A stretch of DNA of 64,000 bases, from the NCBI GenBank assembly GCA_028386065.3, contig JAKUCV010004208.1, positions 171,969 to 235,968 of the forward strand, written 5' to 3'. How positions within the stretch are numbered: the first letter of the stretch is position 1; each line of letters opens with the position of its first letter. Shown here piece by piece: positions 33,510 to 44,500 of this stretch. The translations under genes and the position numbers were made by a program. The stretch comes from Turnera subulata (Eukaryota > Streptophyta > Magnoliopsida > Malpighiales > Passifloraceae). Under the pieces are notes generated by a model that was given only the letters and a program-made list of their open reading frames with translations, ran no database searches and was not told the origin of the DNA.

Positions 33510-34578
33510 TTTGGCTGCTTAAAGCTAGATATTTTCCTCGGACGAATTTCCTACAGGCTAAGGGTGGTTATAACCCGAGTTATACGTGGAGGAGTACCAT
33601 GAAAGGCCAAGCTATCTTGGCCAAAGGGGTGCGTTGGCTAGTGGGTGATGAGAGGTCGATTCGAATCTGGATGGATAATTGGATGCCAAGGGAGCATGAG
33701 CCAGCAGTTACATCCCCTATTTACATACTCGATGAAGAAGCTATTGTTGCCGATCTCATGGCGATTTCGACTCCAGAATGGAATTATCATTTAGTGGACT
33801 CCATCTTTTCAGTGGCGGAGGGCTCAACTTATCAAGAGTATTCCACTGAGCATTTGAAATCCACGAGATATGCATTATTGGCATTTCTCTCCTTCCGGGA
33901 CATATATTGTCAAGTCTGGCTATGGTGTGGCCCTAGCTATGGTCCAGCCCTAAAGTGCCCAGGCTGAGTCCTTGGTTCCCTCCACATTCTAATGACCAAC
34001 CAAAAGGAAGTACCAATGCGGTGTCCACCTACTCAGCAGCGATGGTCTCCTCCTCCTATTGAGTGCTTCAAATTAAATACAGATGTAGCTGTGTTGGAAT
34101 CTCAAGACATTGGAGTTGGGGCTATGGTTCGTGATTGGTATGGTCAGGTCGTCGCAATGGGGTTTAATTTTTATCCTACCATTTTTTATGCAACAATTGG
34201 TGAGGCTTTTGCGGCTCGGTTCGGCCTTGGACTGGCGAGGGAAATGCAACTGGCTAATATCATCCTAGAGATGGATAATCAAACTACTATTCATCTATTC
34301 ATGTCCTGTAGTCCTACTGTTCTATATCTTCTCCCTTTGGCATTTTGATTGATGATTTGCAGACTTTAGCTCTTTCTTTTAATTTATTTTCCTCGTTATT
34401 TACTCCTAAACAATGTAATAAGGCAGCTAATCATATCTGCCATCTTGCTTTGACTTGCCGGCAAGAGAAGTTTTGGTTTTTCAGACTTTCCTACAGATGT
34501 TCTTGCTATCACTCAGGCGAATATTGCCTGGATGGTTGCTACTTAAGCAATTACTTTGGTTTGGTTTATTCTCTTTGA
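33510..34578 (+). pseudogene. LINE post-RT region and RNase H
   Basis: At 33520-33900, 'GVRWLVGDERSIRIWMDNWM' is the segment before zf-RVT. The zf-RVT domain itself is nearly all missing around 33900-33990. At 34050-34348, 'CFKLNTDVAV' and 'GVGAMVRDWYGQVVAMGF', then 'EAFAARFGLGLAREMQLANI' form the RNase H fold, continued at 34345-34578 ('CNKAANHICHLAL'). Confidence 0.82.
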
Positions 34579-34580
34579 CG

Positions 34581-34868
34581 TCTACCTATCTACTTTTTAT
34601 TATTTTCATATTTATTACCTAACATCCATGTCATTTTATCCTTTTAATATAACATAACTTATTTATTTTTAAAGTCCCATTTTTATCTATAAATATCCAT
34701 TTCATTCATATATTTCTATCATTGATCTCCCAATATCAACTCCTCTCCTCTTATTCTTACACCTTTCTCCTTGACATTTGTTTTCCTATTAATTTAATCA
34801 TTACTATTTATTCATATTACTATTTATTATCAATTTTTTTATCAAATTTATTATGTATTACCACCATC
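34581..34868. other. AT-rich spacer
   Basis: T- and A-rich sequence between the LINE end and element A. No gene was recognised. Confidence 0.45.
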
Positions 34869-34883
34869 AAAGAAAAGCCTCTT

Positions 34884-35066
34884 TGTTATAAAAACGTGTT
34901 TTAAGTGAATGTCATGAACTATTGTACCTACCCCTTTATGTATAAAACAGAGAGAAATAGAAGAGCTGGGTATGGTTTTTGCCGGTGAAAATTGTTCTTT
35001 TTCTTCTTCCTTCTTCCCATTATTTTGCTCATCTCCTACTCCTCTTCTATTCCTTCATTTACAACA
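34884..35066 (+). repeat. 5' LTR of element A
   Basis: 183 bp, TGTTATAAAAACG...TTTACAACA. It contains a TATA-like TGTATAAAAC. It is followed at once by CGTTATCAGCATGA, a primer-binding sequence also found in element B (CGTTATCAGCACGA). Confidence 0.92.
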
Positions 35067-35189
35067 CGTTATCAGCATGACCATGCTCAACCCAACTGAG
35101 CACGGTTTTGAGCCAGAAAATGAAGAAAAATGGAAGAAGAAAACCTTGCAGAAAATGAAAAAAACCCAGGAAGGTGACGGTTACTGTTC

Positions 35190-35660
35190 ACCGTGATGAG
35201 CTCCCGGCCACCTCTCGCCTCACCACCGCCACTAGTGCCCTTCTCATGCTGCCGCCGACCAAATGAAGGCTTCGCCGCCGGTTTTCGCTGCCTGACGCGC
35301 CGCCGGGAGGGGAAGACCCGACGGCAAACCCGGCGACCCAAATTGGCAAAACGGGTCTGCATCTTTAGCCCGCAACGTCTGCAGCCACCGGACGAGGCTT
35401 GGCCCGCCGCGACGCTGCCGCCCGCATCACCGCCTCGCTCACCGCCTCCTCCTCTTCTGGCGTGCCCCTGCTACCGCCGCTTCTCCTCTTCCTCCCCGTG
35501 ACCGACGACCCGCAGCACCACCAGCCACGACGCCGCTTCCTCCTGCTGCCAACCACCTCGCGCCGCCCTCGCCTCGCTGCCGTCTCCGTGCTCGCCTTCC
35601 CCTCGCCTCATTGCCGACCACCGCCGCCTCACCAAGGTGAGCAGCAGCAGCCATGGTGAT
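35190..35660. other. GC-rich leader block of element A
   Basis: A GC-rich segment follows the primer-binding region, with overlapping open frames on both strands made of low-complexity Pro/Arg/Ser. Element B has a similar block at 54361-54735. No domain is recognised. It is probably untranslated leader or captured sequence. Confidence 0.5.
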
Positions 35661-35783
35661 GCCGACCCGGATGTGCCTGGGTCTGCTCCTACACGTGGGC
35701 CTGGGCTCCTGGATTTGGGCTGGGCTGGTGCTATTTAAGGCCCAGTCAGTTTAAAAAAAAAAGGAAAAAGAGATAAAAGAATC

Positions 35784-35786
<3 letters not shown>

Positions 35787-35836
<50 letters not shown>
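35787..35836. repeat. (AT)25 microsatellite
   Basis: An uninterrupted AT dinucleotide run inside element A. Confidence 0.97.
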
Positions 35837-35842
<6 letters not shown>

Positions 35843-35994
35843 CATTATGATTATTATTTGGGAAAAACGAAATTAAAAAGAATATATATACCGGAATAGT
35901 AATCGGATACTAATATGATATATTATATATATTATTGCTGAAAGATTTATCGAGTAAGCATATTTTATGTTTTTCTTTATTTTCCGATTGGGTT

Positions 35995-36500
35995 ATCAAA
36001 AGGCCCACTGTATTTATATTTCTCGTTTCTATTTTTATGTTTTGATTGGGCTATTACAAGGCCCATAGCATTTAATTTTCTTGGCTTTAATTTTATTTAT
36101 GTTTTTGCTTGGGTTTGTTCAAGGCCCATCAATTTTATTTTTTTGTTACTTATTTTAATTGGGGTAATTAATGAAGGCCCCTGTTTATTTATTAAGCATT
36201 CATTTATTTAATTATTTTATTTGAATTTGAGGCCCTCAAAATTTCCAGAAGAAATTTGTTTTGGGCATTAAATGTTGAAGTACATTTAAATGACAATAGT
36301 CTGGAAGACTAAATGAGGGAGTCCAGAAGACTCAATAAAAGAAAAATGCAGCAAAGACCTGAAGACTTACTGCCAAAGACCTATTGCATTTATTTTTTAG
36401 TCATTTATCTTAATTGGGCTAATTTATGTAAGGCCCATTGTTTTTAATTTTTCGGTTATTCAATTCTTCATTGGGCTAATTAACGAAATGCCCATGTTTA
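35995..36500. repeat. Series of TGGGC...GCCCA inverted pairs in element A
   Basis: Six pairs of TTGGGYT followed 8-14 nt later by AGGCCCA or a close variant, at about 35996, 36046, 36109, 36160, 36415 and 36472. Each can form a short hairpin. TGGGCY is also the plant site II (TCP-factor) core. The same series occurs in element B at 55830-56265. Confidence 0.8.
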
Positions 36501-36941
36501 TTTCTTTCATTTCAGTCTTTAATTTTATTTACACTATGTTATTCAAGACCCTTATAATTTCCAGAAGAAATTTATTATGGGTATCAAATGCGGACAGGAA
36601 TTTACTTGATAATAGTCTGGAAGACTAAATATAAGAGTCCACCAGACTCAATAAAAGAAAATACAACGAAGAGTGGAAGTCTTACCGTTCCAAAGATCCA
36701 GAAGATCCTTTAAAGGGAAATCGAAAATAAAAGCTATTACCACCAGAAGATGGAAATTATATAACCACCAGAAGGTGGATAATATACTTGCTTACCCTGA
36801 AGGAGCAATTTATTTTATATTCAATTTATTTTATGTTCAGTTTAAATTAATACACATTGCAATTTATTTTATTTACTTTTCAGTACTTTATAATTGTTTC
36901 TAGAATAATGCCTCAAACATTAGTCTCGAAGACAATGCAAA

Positions 36942-36983
36942 ATTGACATCCACAGGGGGAGAATTATATGTGTGGATGTCAAT
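36942..36983. repeat. 13-bp perfect inverted repeat with 16-nt purine-rich loop
   Basis: ATTGACATCCACA (36942-36954) pairs with TGTGGATGTCAAT (36971-36983). The loop starts GGGGGAGAA. Element B keeps 10 bp of the stem at 56703-56738, with the same loop start. Confidence 0.93.
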
Positions 36984-37364
36984 ATAACATATTATGACAT
37001 CTCGAAATGAGAAAAAAAAGATTAACACGCTCCAGAAGAGCATAAATCCGAATATGTTCCTGAAGAACGCATGTTTTAAAATGATCTAGAAGATCGTATA
37101 TTTACGCTCTGGAAGAACATATACTCTTGAAGAGTACAGACACCCCTAGTAATAAAATGAATCATTATGGATCCCGATGAATTGACTCTGATCTATTCCC
37201 TGAAGTGAATAAAATAGTATAATTATTTGTGCCTGTGGGCGTAAATGAGATAATGAATGGAAAAAGGCTCAATGCAAACATGCATATTATTATTGCATAA
37301 ACGGATACATAACTTGAGAACATTCAAAGAAGAATGGTTCTCATACATATGTTTAAATAGTAAT

Positions 37365-38219
37365 CTATCTGTTGTGTTCAATATTAACCCTGAAACTCTG
37401 AGCCTCACCATTAATGTTGACCCTAACACTGTCGTTCCAGGAGAACCACATACCACCCATGTTGTTTTCTCCAGGTATCTCAAACCGATTCGTTGGAGGA
37501 AAACGAAGTGGGATTACACCATGATTCTCTCCTGCTTGCCACAAAGTCTCAGTAATCAGTACCATGTTAGGCTTGTACTGATTCTTTAGATCCCTTAAGG
37601 TACGCACAAAGTCTTGAGACCTTCTTGCTACACCCCTGCAATTCCATAGTAGAAGTCGTACCTTAGGCCATGCAGGTGGTAATCCAGTCACCCTTTGGAC
37701 GCTCCGAGCCATCATGGAAACCTGATAATAACTGCTTTGATTTAAAATCTGACATGAAGGCTCTAGCTGAAATTCCTGCAGTCTATTAGATATGAAAAAC
37801 ATAATAGAGTTAGCCGAGCCATAAAAGGAAGCCCTTAGATTGCTCTGGTCCTCTAGGAAGAATGTTTCTTCCATAGGAGTTACAAAGAACCTAGATGAAT
37901 AAAGTTCATCAACAAACACTAAACGAGGAATTCTCGCCAGATCATTCGGTAATTCCTCTTGCTGCTCATTCACCATGCTATAAGCTAACCTATTCCTTCT
38001 TCCTAAAGAGGCACCCTCAACAAAAAAAAAGTAGCTGGGGAAGGCATTTTTCTTGTCTTGTTGAGTTTTTTCTGAGTTTTCTGCATCTTCCTGTCTCAAC
38101 CGCCTCCCCTTCTTATAGTCTGAGATTAGACAGCTAGGTGTCAGTTTTTCAAATGTGGACCCTTTTTTTTCTGTCTCCGAAAAGATCCAGAAGATTTTTC
38201 GGTAATTAAAACTTTGCAT
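37365..38219 (-). pseudogene. Antisense LINE endonuclease fragment carried by element A, 284 codons open
   Basis: On the strand opposite to element A, an ATG at 38219 opens a frame to 37365. The C-terminal third is the start of a LINE EEP endonuclease: 'KVRLLLWNCRGVARRSQDF' followed by 'NQYKPNMVLITETLW', with the Asn and Glu of the active site. The N-terminal two thirds (with 'FVDELYSSRFFVTPMEETFF') is unknown to me. The endonuclease is cut off after about 90 residues, so it should have no activity. The same fragment sits at the same place in element B. Confidence 0.8.
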
Positions 38220-38589
38220 TATTTGTCAGTAAACTCCAAAGCTTTTCAAGCTTCGAGGTTTTGCTTTTGGAAAAGTTTGCCACTACTTTAATTATTGTCC
38301 AATAATTCTAATATTTTTGACATGAGTGGCAGAAATAAGGCTAAAATTGGCACATATATAGCTAGCCTGAAGCTAGTAGTTGAGTAATTGAAACTTAACA
38401 TATCCAGCCAGAAGCTGAAATGCTCTAGCCTGAAGCTAGAAATTTTTAAGTGTTTAAATACACAAGTTTATACAGCCTGAAGTTGAGACCAATAGAAGTT
38501 GGCTGATAGATATGTAATTTATAGCTAGTATGCACCAGCCAGAAGCTGGTAAATAATTTTTCTAAGTTATCCAGCCTGAAACTGGCACC

Positions 38590-40770
38590 AACTTGAAGTT
38601 GGTACATGGACTTATTGTTTGGCATGATCGGTTGGGTCGTCCGGGGTCAATAATGATGCACGAAATTTATTGGATCATTCATTAAAAAACCAGAAGTTTT
38701 ACAATCAATGAATTTCCATGTGTTTGTTTGCTGCGAAATTAATTGTACGGCCTTCCTAAGATGAGATTGGCCTAGTATCACCAGCAAGTTTGAGAATAAT
38801 TCAGGGACATGAACACGGACTGATAAATCCGCTGTGTTAACCATCTAGGTAATTTTTACGATGCATCGACTAGATGGTCTATTATGTAACGCAAGTTGGC
38901 ATTGTGCGCACTGATTTAATAATTAAGCCACTTGCGGTATATGTCCCTATTTATGTTAATAGACTATATGTCTAGATAATGCTGGTATATTTCTTCAATA
39001 GATAATGTATATCATTGGAAATAAACCCAAACAGATCTAGGGGAACATTGACAATTGATTGTAGGACTATTGATGAAATATTATTGTTTGAGAAAATAGT
39101 ATTTCATATGCAGCAACAATTGAGTGCATCAAGCCAACATGATAAGATCTCCCCTTTAATTGATTAATGGTCACATGATAAAAATGCTCCACCACAGCAT
39201 TGTTTTGTTGGTCCTTAAAGAAGATTGGGAATATATGTTGTGTATGTTGGGTATGTTAATTTGATGATAGAGATAACCCAACATAAGGGGGAGGAAAGAA
39301 GCAGCTGGATCAAGATTGTTGAAATGCATTATATATATGAACGTTTATCCTCATACAATCAAAAGAAGATGATTCATTTGCAGAAAAATTGATATGCAAT
39401 TGCCAGACACATTTAAATTAAGTGTGACCATATACCAGCTGCAAATACTCCTGTTTAAATTGATGTTCCGGAAGAACAATATAAGTATGCAAATGAATCT
39501 ATAGATTATACTCGGTTTCCAAAAGAAAAGAAATTCTCGATAGAGAATAAAGGAGCAAAGTGATAAGATGGCCCCAGTAAGGAAATAAGACCTCCAGTAG
39601 AGGTTTGAATTAAAAGTCCTCCAGAAGAGGTATGTTTTCTGACACAATTGATAAAGTTCTAGAAGTAACTCAGGTACCTAAAATAAATGAATATGGTGAG
39701 ATCTCAATTACAGTGTCAGGATTAAGATGGAACCGACGTGAAATAACCATCGACGGAATATTTATTTTATATAGCGCTAAATATTATGAGGATCATAAAC
39801 CTACATCTATTGATGAATGTAGGCGCAGAATTATTGGCCAAAATATAGAGAGATATAATTAAGGCTGTGTTAGACTCGCTTGTGAAGCGAAGAATTTTTC
39901 GGACCTGTAGTCCGTACACTAGATGGTGTAAAATTGATTGGTCATAAAAAGGGTATTTGTGCAAAAAGATAATGAGATATAAAAGCATGGTTTTATAGCA
40001 CAAGGTTTTACCCAAGCGACCTGATATTAATTATGAGAAAATACACTTCCCTGTGGTGGATGCAGTTATCTTGATAAGTCTGGCATTATATGAAAAGAAC
40101 TAGAAATGCATATAATGAATGCTTCTACAGCCTACTATGGATTCATAAGTTGTGAAATATACATGAAAATCCCTGAAGGATCCAAGATGCCTGAAGCAAC
40201 TGATTCCCGAGAAATTATAAAAATTGAACTGAGTTTAAATCATTTTGAGTATGGATAAATTTATATTGGTATCTATATGTTTTGTGATTGGAACTCCTGA
40301 AGAAGCTTCCAAATACCGTGCTATTAGATTGGTCCTAGAGTATCTTGTTGAAGTGCAATATGTATTGCTAAGAAAATAAAGCCTGAAGCTTTTGACTTAA
40401 GCCTATTGGCAAGGTATGAATTTGCTCTTATCTTCGGGGTATAAAAGATGTGGTGTCATGTTAATCCTGTAAGCCCGAAGAAAGAAGAGTTGGTTCTTGC
40501 AGGTGCCGATCCCCCACTTGATCCACAAAAGGCACAGCCGGACATCTGCCACAACTTTACACATGAAATTGTTGCATCATTGGGACTACAAAAAGCAAGA
40601 GGGCAAGACAGATGCCCCAACAACAAAATTATGAAAATAAAGCTCCCACATTGCCCAGTTAAGAGTAATGATGATCAGACAAGGCACATATCCCCAGAAG
40701 TTGACGAGAAGATAATTGTCATGCCACGACATCAAGAAACCAAGAGAGGCCAAAATGAGGGGGAGTAGAA
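38590..40770 (+). pseudogene. Worn copia polyprotein of element A
   Basis: Readable in pieces: 'LIVWHDRLGRPGSIMMH' (GAG-pre-integrase, about 38610-38660), 'GLPKMRLA'-like integrase start (38750), 'RLDNAG'-like integrase core (38970), 'EIYMKIPEGSKMPEA' of reverse transcriptase (about 40155-40200) and 'GADPPLDPQKAQPDI' of RNase H (40500-40560). Large parts between these are deleted and stops are frequent. Confidence 0.8.
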
Positions 40771-40774
40771 TACG

Positions 40775-40896
40775 CACTGCACTCTTTTTTCCTTCACCAA
40801 GTTTTTATCCCACAGGGTTTTTCTTGGTAAGGTTTTTAATGAGGCAGTTCTCCCTAAGCGTATTCTACCCTATACACAATGACATTCAAGGGAGAG
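40775..40896 (+). other. Conserved block and polypurine tract before the 3' LTR of element A
   Basis: GCACTCTTTTTTCCTTCACC, then TTTTTATCCCACAGGG and TTGGTAAGGTTTTTAATGAG, are almost the same in element B (60598-60680). I recognise this type of block from many plant copia elements just upstream of the 3' LTR. The tract CAAGGGAGAG (40888-40896) is the likely plus-strand primer. Confidence 0.7.
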
Positions 40897-41079
40897 TGTT
40901 ATAAAAACGTGTTTTAAGTGAATGTCATGAACTATTGTACCTACCCCTTTATGTATAAAACAGAGAGAAATAAAAGAGCTGGGTATGGTTTTTGCCGGTG
41001 AAAATTGTTCTTTTTCTTCTTCCTTCTCCCCATTATTCTGCTGATCTCCTACTCCTCTTCTATTCCTTCATTTACAACA
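40897..41079 (+). repeat. 3' LTR of element A, 5' of the SMR gene
   Basis: 183 bp with a TATA-like TGTATAAAAC near 40950. It ends about 500 bp before the ATG of the SMR-type gene, and the 5' UTR of that gene seems to start soon after it, so it could act as an upstream promoter. Confidence 0.9.
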
Positions 41080-41104
41080 ATCTTAATATTTCTCAAAAAA
41101 AGAA

Positions 41105-41574
41105 AAGCCTCTTAATAGTCACACTCACACGTGACGCCAGCATCCAAAGGCTTGCGAGAACTCTGCGCAACAGTTACAGAATTTCACAGAGTCGTCGTCC
41201 TACTCCTAACCCACCGTCACCCCACCACGTCCAGTGTACTACACTACACTACTATCGTTTTTCAACAACTGCACTCACTCGCTTACCTCCTGCGCGTATT
41301 CTCTCGCTTCTTGCTTGCATGAGAAGCACACAACCTCGAAATCTATATCAAAAAAAAATAAAAATCATCAAAATCGTTTCCATTACAACATTCCCTTCCA
41401 TTTCCCCTTTTCCTTGCAGCTCGCTCTTTCCCTCTCCACTCGCGGGTGAGTAACCGCAAAAAAGATGCTTGTTAATTATTATGCTTATGGTTTATTTTTG
41501 CTCCCCGTGTATCTTCTCTGTTTCACTTCTTCTTTATGGGTTTTGATTCTAGTATAGTGAAGCATACCTGAAAA
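41105..41574 (+). promoter_or_regulatory. 5' UTR with intron of the SMR-type gene
   Basis: The C/T-rich leader ends at a good donor, TCGCGG|GTGAGTAA (about 41443). A matching acceptor, TTCTAGTATAG, lies about 15 bp before the ATG at 41575, so a 5' UTR intron of about 120 bp is likely. No open frame here is better than the downstream ATG. Confidence 0.55.
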
Positions 41575-44500
41575 ATGGAATCAACTCCATGCATCCCGCG
41601 ATCCGATAACAGAGACACAGTCTTGTCGTCGGAGATGCAATCTGACAATCCTCTCCGGAGAGCTTCCGATGGAGAAAGAAGTTGCAGAGAATCGAAGTCC
41701 AAGAGGTGTTCTGCGTCGATGGGTACTGTTTCGGGTATAATAGGAAAAGAGTATTCCAAGCACAGAACAACATTGGTTGCTGATCCCGTCCAAGGAAGGA
41801 AGCCTCTGAAATTGGACCACAACCATTTTCCACCCGATGTCCTGTGGAGTGGGGATAACCAACCAAATGTGAAATCAGGTAGTGGGCTTATGCCAGGTGG
41901 AATTGAGGAATTCCTGTTCAACATGCTTGGAGACGGGTTCCAACTTGACAGGACTATGATTCACGAAGTTCTTGGTAAACCTGCTTTATGCTTTTTTATT
42001 CACTTACCTGTTTATTATCTGTATGTTTATTATTACTTTGTGTTATGCCATTGGTTTTCAATCGCTTCGGAATTTCCTTGTCTGTCTACAAACAAACAAG
42101 CTATATATAATTGATTCAGTAGATTCCCTGAATGTTTAGACGGTGATGTATTGCGTAATAATACACAGAGAGATGAGGGGATCGATGTCATTTCTTTCGC
42201 ATAGTCTATGCCTACGTATGTTCGTTCTATTGCGGTCCTAATCATTGGTAGCCCATTCCCGTAACAGTATCTTTCCCTATACCAGGTAAGTTAGCTTGCT
42301 CTTCACTAATATATTTATTCTGTCATAATTGCAGGCCTTTGTGGTTACGACGTCCAAAAGGTACAGTGCAGTTTTTCTTGAGGGTTAATCACGCATGCAT
42401 TCTGGAGAATGTTATCGTCCAACTTCTGTCTTTTGTTCTGCTAATAATGAGATTATGCAACACATGTTTCAGTTACTGATTACTTTCTTATATTCATGAG
42501 AGGTAAAACAAAAAATTGTTATTTCCGCTACTCTACCATTTGAAGCTGGTAAATTGCAATGAAATTTTTGCACACTGTAAACTTCATAGAAATATATTGC
42601 TCGCAAACTTTTTGTTGAAGCAACTCTATTTCTGTACTGCAAGCAATATTTTATTCAAATAGAAAGAGGGCAACATTATGCAAAAGGTTAGCAAGTAATT
42701 CTCTAAAGGGACAATACAAGACGCAGAAATCTAGAGAGCAAACATAACTCAGGTTCTATAATCCTGTGACTGGTCTCCCGACAACATTTCTACATTGATG
42801 AAATGAAAGGGAGAGGGTCGAATCATCTCTCTGGTGCTCTCTGATTTCTTATATTTGAATGTCAACCAACATCTCTATATTCTTATTGCGTCAGGTTGCT
42901 GAATGTTTTGGTAGTGACTTTCTGTCTTGTTCACAACTGTTTAGACTAAGATTATGCGGTTTCATGTCTTGCTGTTTCTTTCTTCATCTTAATTTTGTTA
43001 CTATGTCATCCACTGCTCCTGAAAGATTCCTTATTTTTGGTCATGCAGAGCGTCAACAAACTGCTCGAGTTGTCAGCTTCATCACTGCAGGAGTTTGATG
43101 ATGTTGTTGGTATGGCTGCTGAAGGATCAAGTTGCTTTGGCCCAGTAATTCATGTATGCAGGAATCCTATCTTGATTTTGTGTCAGTGTAGCTATCTATT
43201 CATAGAACTTGAAATATTCAAGAACTGCAATAAATATTGTTTATTTCATTTATTACCTAGAACAGTCTACAGGAAAATGTGAAGACCCAGAAGTGTTACC
43301 TCTTCGAGAATCATTACAGCAGCTAAATTTGTCACAAAGGTTCCTCGTTCCCTTTGCTATTAGTACTAACTTTAATTTTAGTGCACCTTTACTTGAATTT
43401 TAGTGTGTTTTAAACAATCCCATGTTTTAATCTGTTTCTTTCCTCAAGGAGCGTTCTTGAACATCCATTTTTATTGCAAAATGCAGTCATGGAGCTGAAT
43501 TAATGTCAATGGACTCATCAGATCCACTGAAAAAGGAAAAAGATAGAGTTGGTCTTCAGAGAGAAATTCTACAATCATTGTTTGATGTTCCAGAGAGAGT
43601 AGAGGAGACACCGAAAAAGCCATTTCCACAGAGGCTTCCTAGAACTTCAAGAAGATTTGTTAAACCAGTGTTTGAACATTCTAAGGAGCCTATTGAAGAG
43701 CACAAGCCTTCTGCTGAAGAACCTCGACTGGATGGTAATGAAGGTATGTAATACATTCATGCTTCTCACAATTATGGAATGCTACCTAGATATTAGATTT
43801 TTTGGGGCTTATAGCAGGTGAAAGAGAGAAGGGAGTATTAGGTTACTGTTTGGACGTCATGTTATGCAATTGTGGACTCTAGAATGATTTTTTCTTCAGG
43901 TAAAGCCAAGCATGTATTGTTACTTCATGTGTAAAGTACATTCCTGTTGCCACACTGAATCAGTTTATAAACTGCCATTTCATCAATGAAATGCCAAACT
44001 TAACAAGCTCTTCAAATGATCAGCAGATCGCATTTACTGATATTGAGCATCTTTAAGATAATCTGCCATCTCTTATCTCTTTGTCTAAGTTGTTTTCAAC
44101 CAAATTCACCATATAGAGTGGTTTCAGTACTTGAGTGGGATAAGTTTCCTTAAAAAGCTGACCACAGTTTACATCCGTAATGGATCTTTTTCCCTATTAG
44201 ATCATTTGCTTTTGGACTTCTCACTGAGCTGTGTACAAAATCGCATGCTTATAGACATACTGGATTTTGTACTAGGAAATGCTATTTGGGAACTTCAAGA
44301 GAGATCATAGATGAAAGCAATGAAATGCAAATGAAAAAACCTAAAATCTTTTGGGTCGGTTTCATTTTTTTCAGAGTTGTTATGCCATTGAATTTTGCTC
44401 TCAGCTAAATTGACTTCTTTCGCTTGCTGCTTGACATGAACATTTCTTTTGCTTGTAGAGGCAGAAATTGATGAAGATGGCTATGAGTTATTGCGGGAAG

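Larger units (their letters stand above)
21800..34580 (+). mobile_element. LINE (plus strand) split by two LTR-element insertions
   Basis: The LINE is in three pieces: 21800-21972, 29859-30224 and 31777-34580. Removing the inserts rejoins its reading: '...WANGHEDHT' continues as 'HIEERIDGWW', and '...KKCEALDAF' continues as 'ELSGSIP'. Order of domains: endonuclease C-terminal half (with SDHAPL at about 29953), linker, reverse transcriptase (31900-33343), post-palm region and RNase H (33992-34578). The endonuclease start and ORF1 are missing, and most of the zf-RVT domain is deleted near 33960. Several stops show it is inactive. Confidence 0.88.
34884..41079 (+). mobile_element. Element A: chimeric Ty1/copia-derived element, plus strand
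   Basis: Two 183-bp LTRs (34884-35066 and 40897-41079) differ at about four sites. The primer-binding region CGTTATCAGCATGA follows the left LTR and the purine tract CAAGGGAGAG precedes the right LTR. Flanks are CTCTT and ATCTT. Inside, in order: a GC-rich leader (35190-35660), an (AT)n tract, a series of TGGGC...GCCCA pairs (35995-36500), a hairpin-rich segment, an antisense LINE endonuclease fragment (37365-38219), and worn copia GAG-pre-integrase, integrase, reverse transcriptase and RNase H (38590-40770). It cannot encode its own proteins. Element B at 54023 is the same family. Confidence 0.88.

Noticed and set aside
35193..35659. Pro/Arg/Ser-rich open frames in element A
   Set aside because: Several overlapping frames on both strands with no domain; better explained as GC-rich leader sequence shared with element B.
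37365..38219. A functional endonuclease gene
   Set aside because: Although 284 codons are open, the endonuclease domain is cut after about 90 residues and lacks the later catalytic motifs such as SDH.
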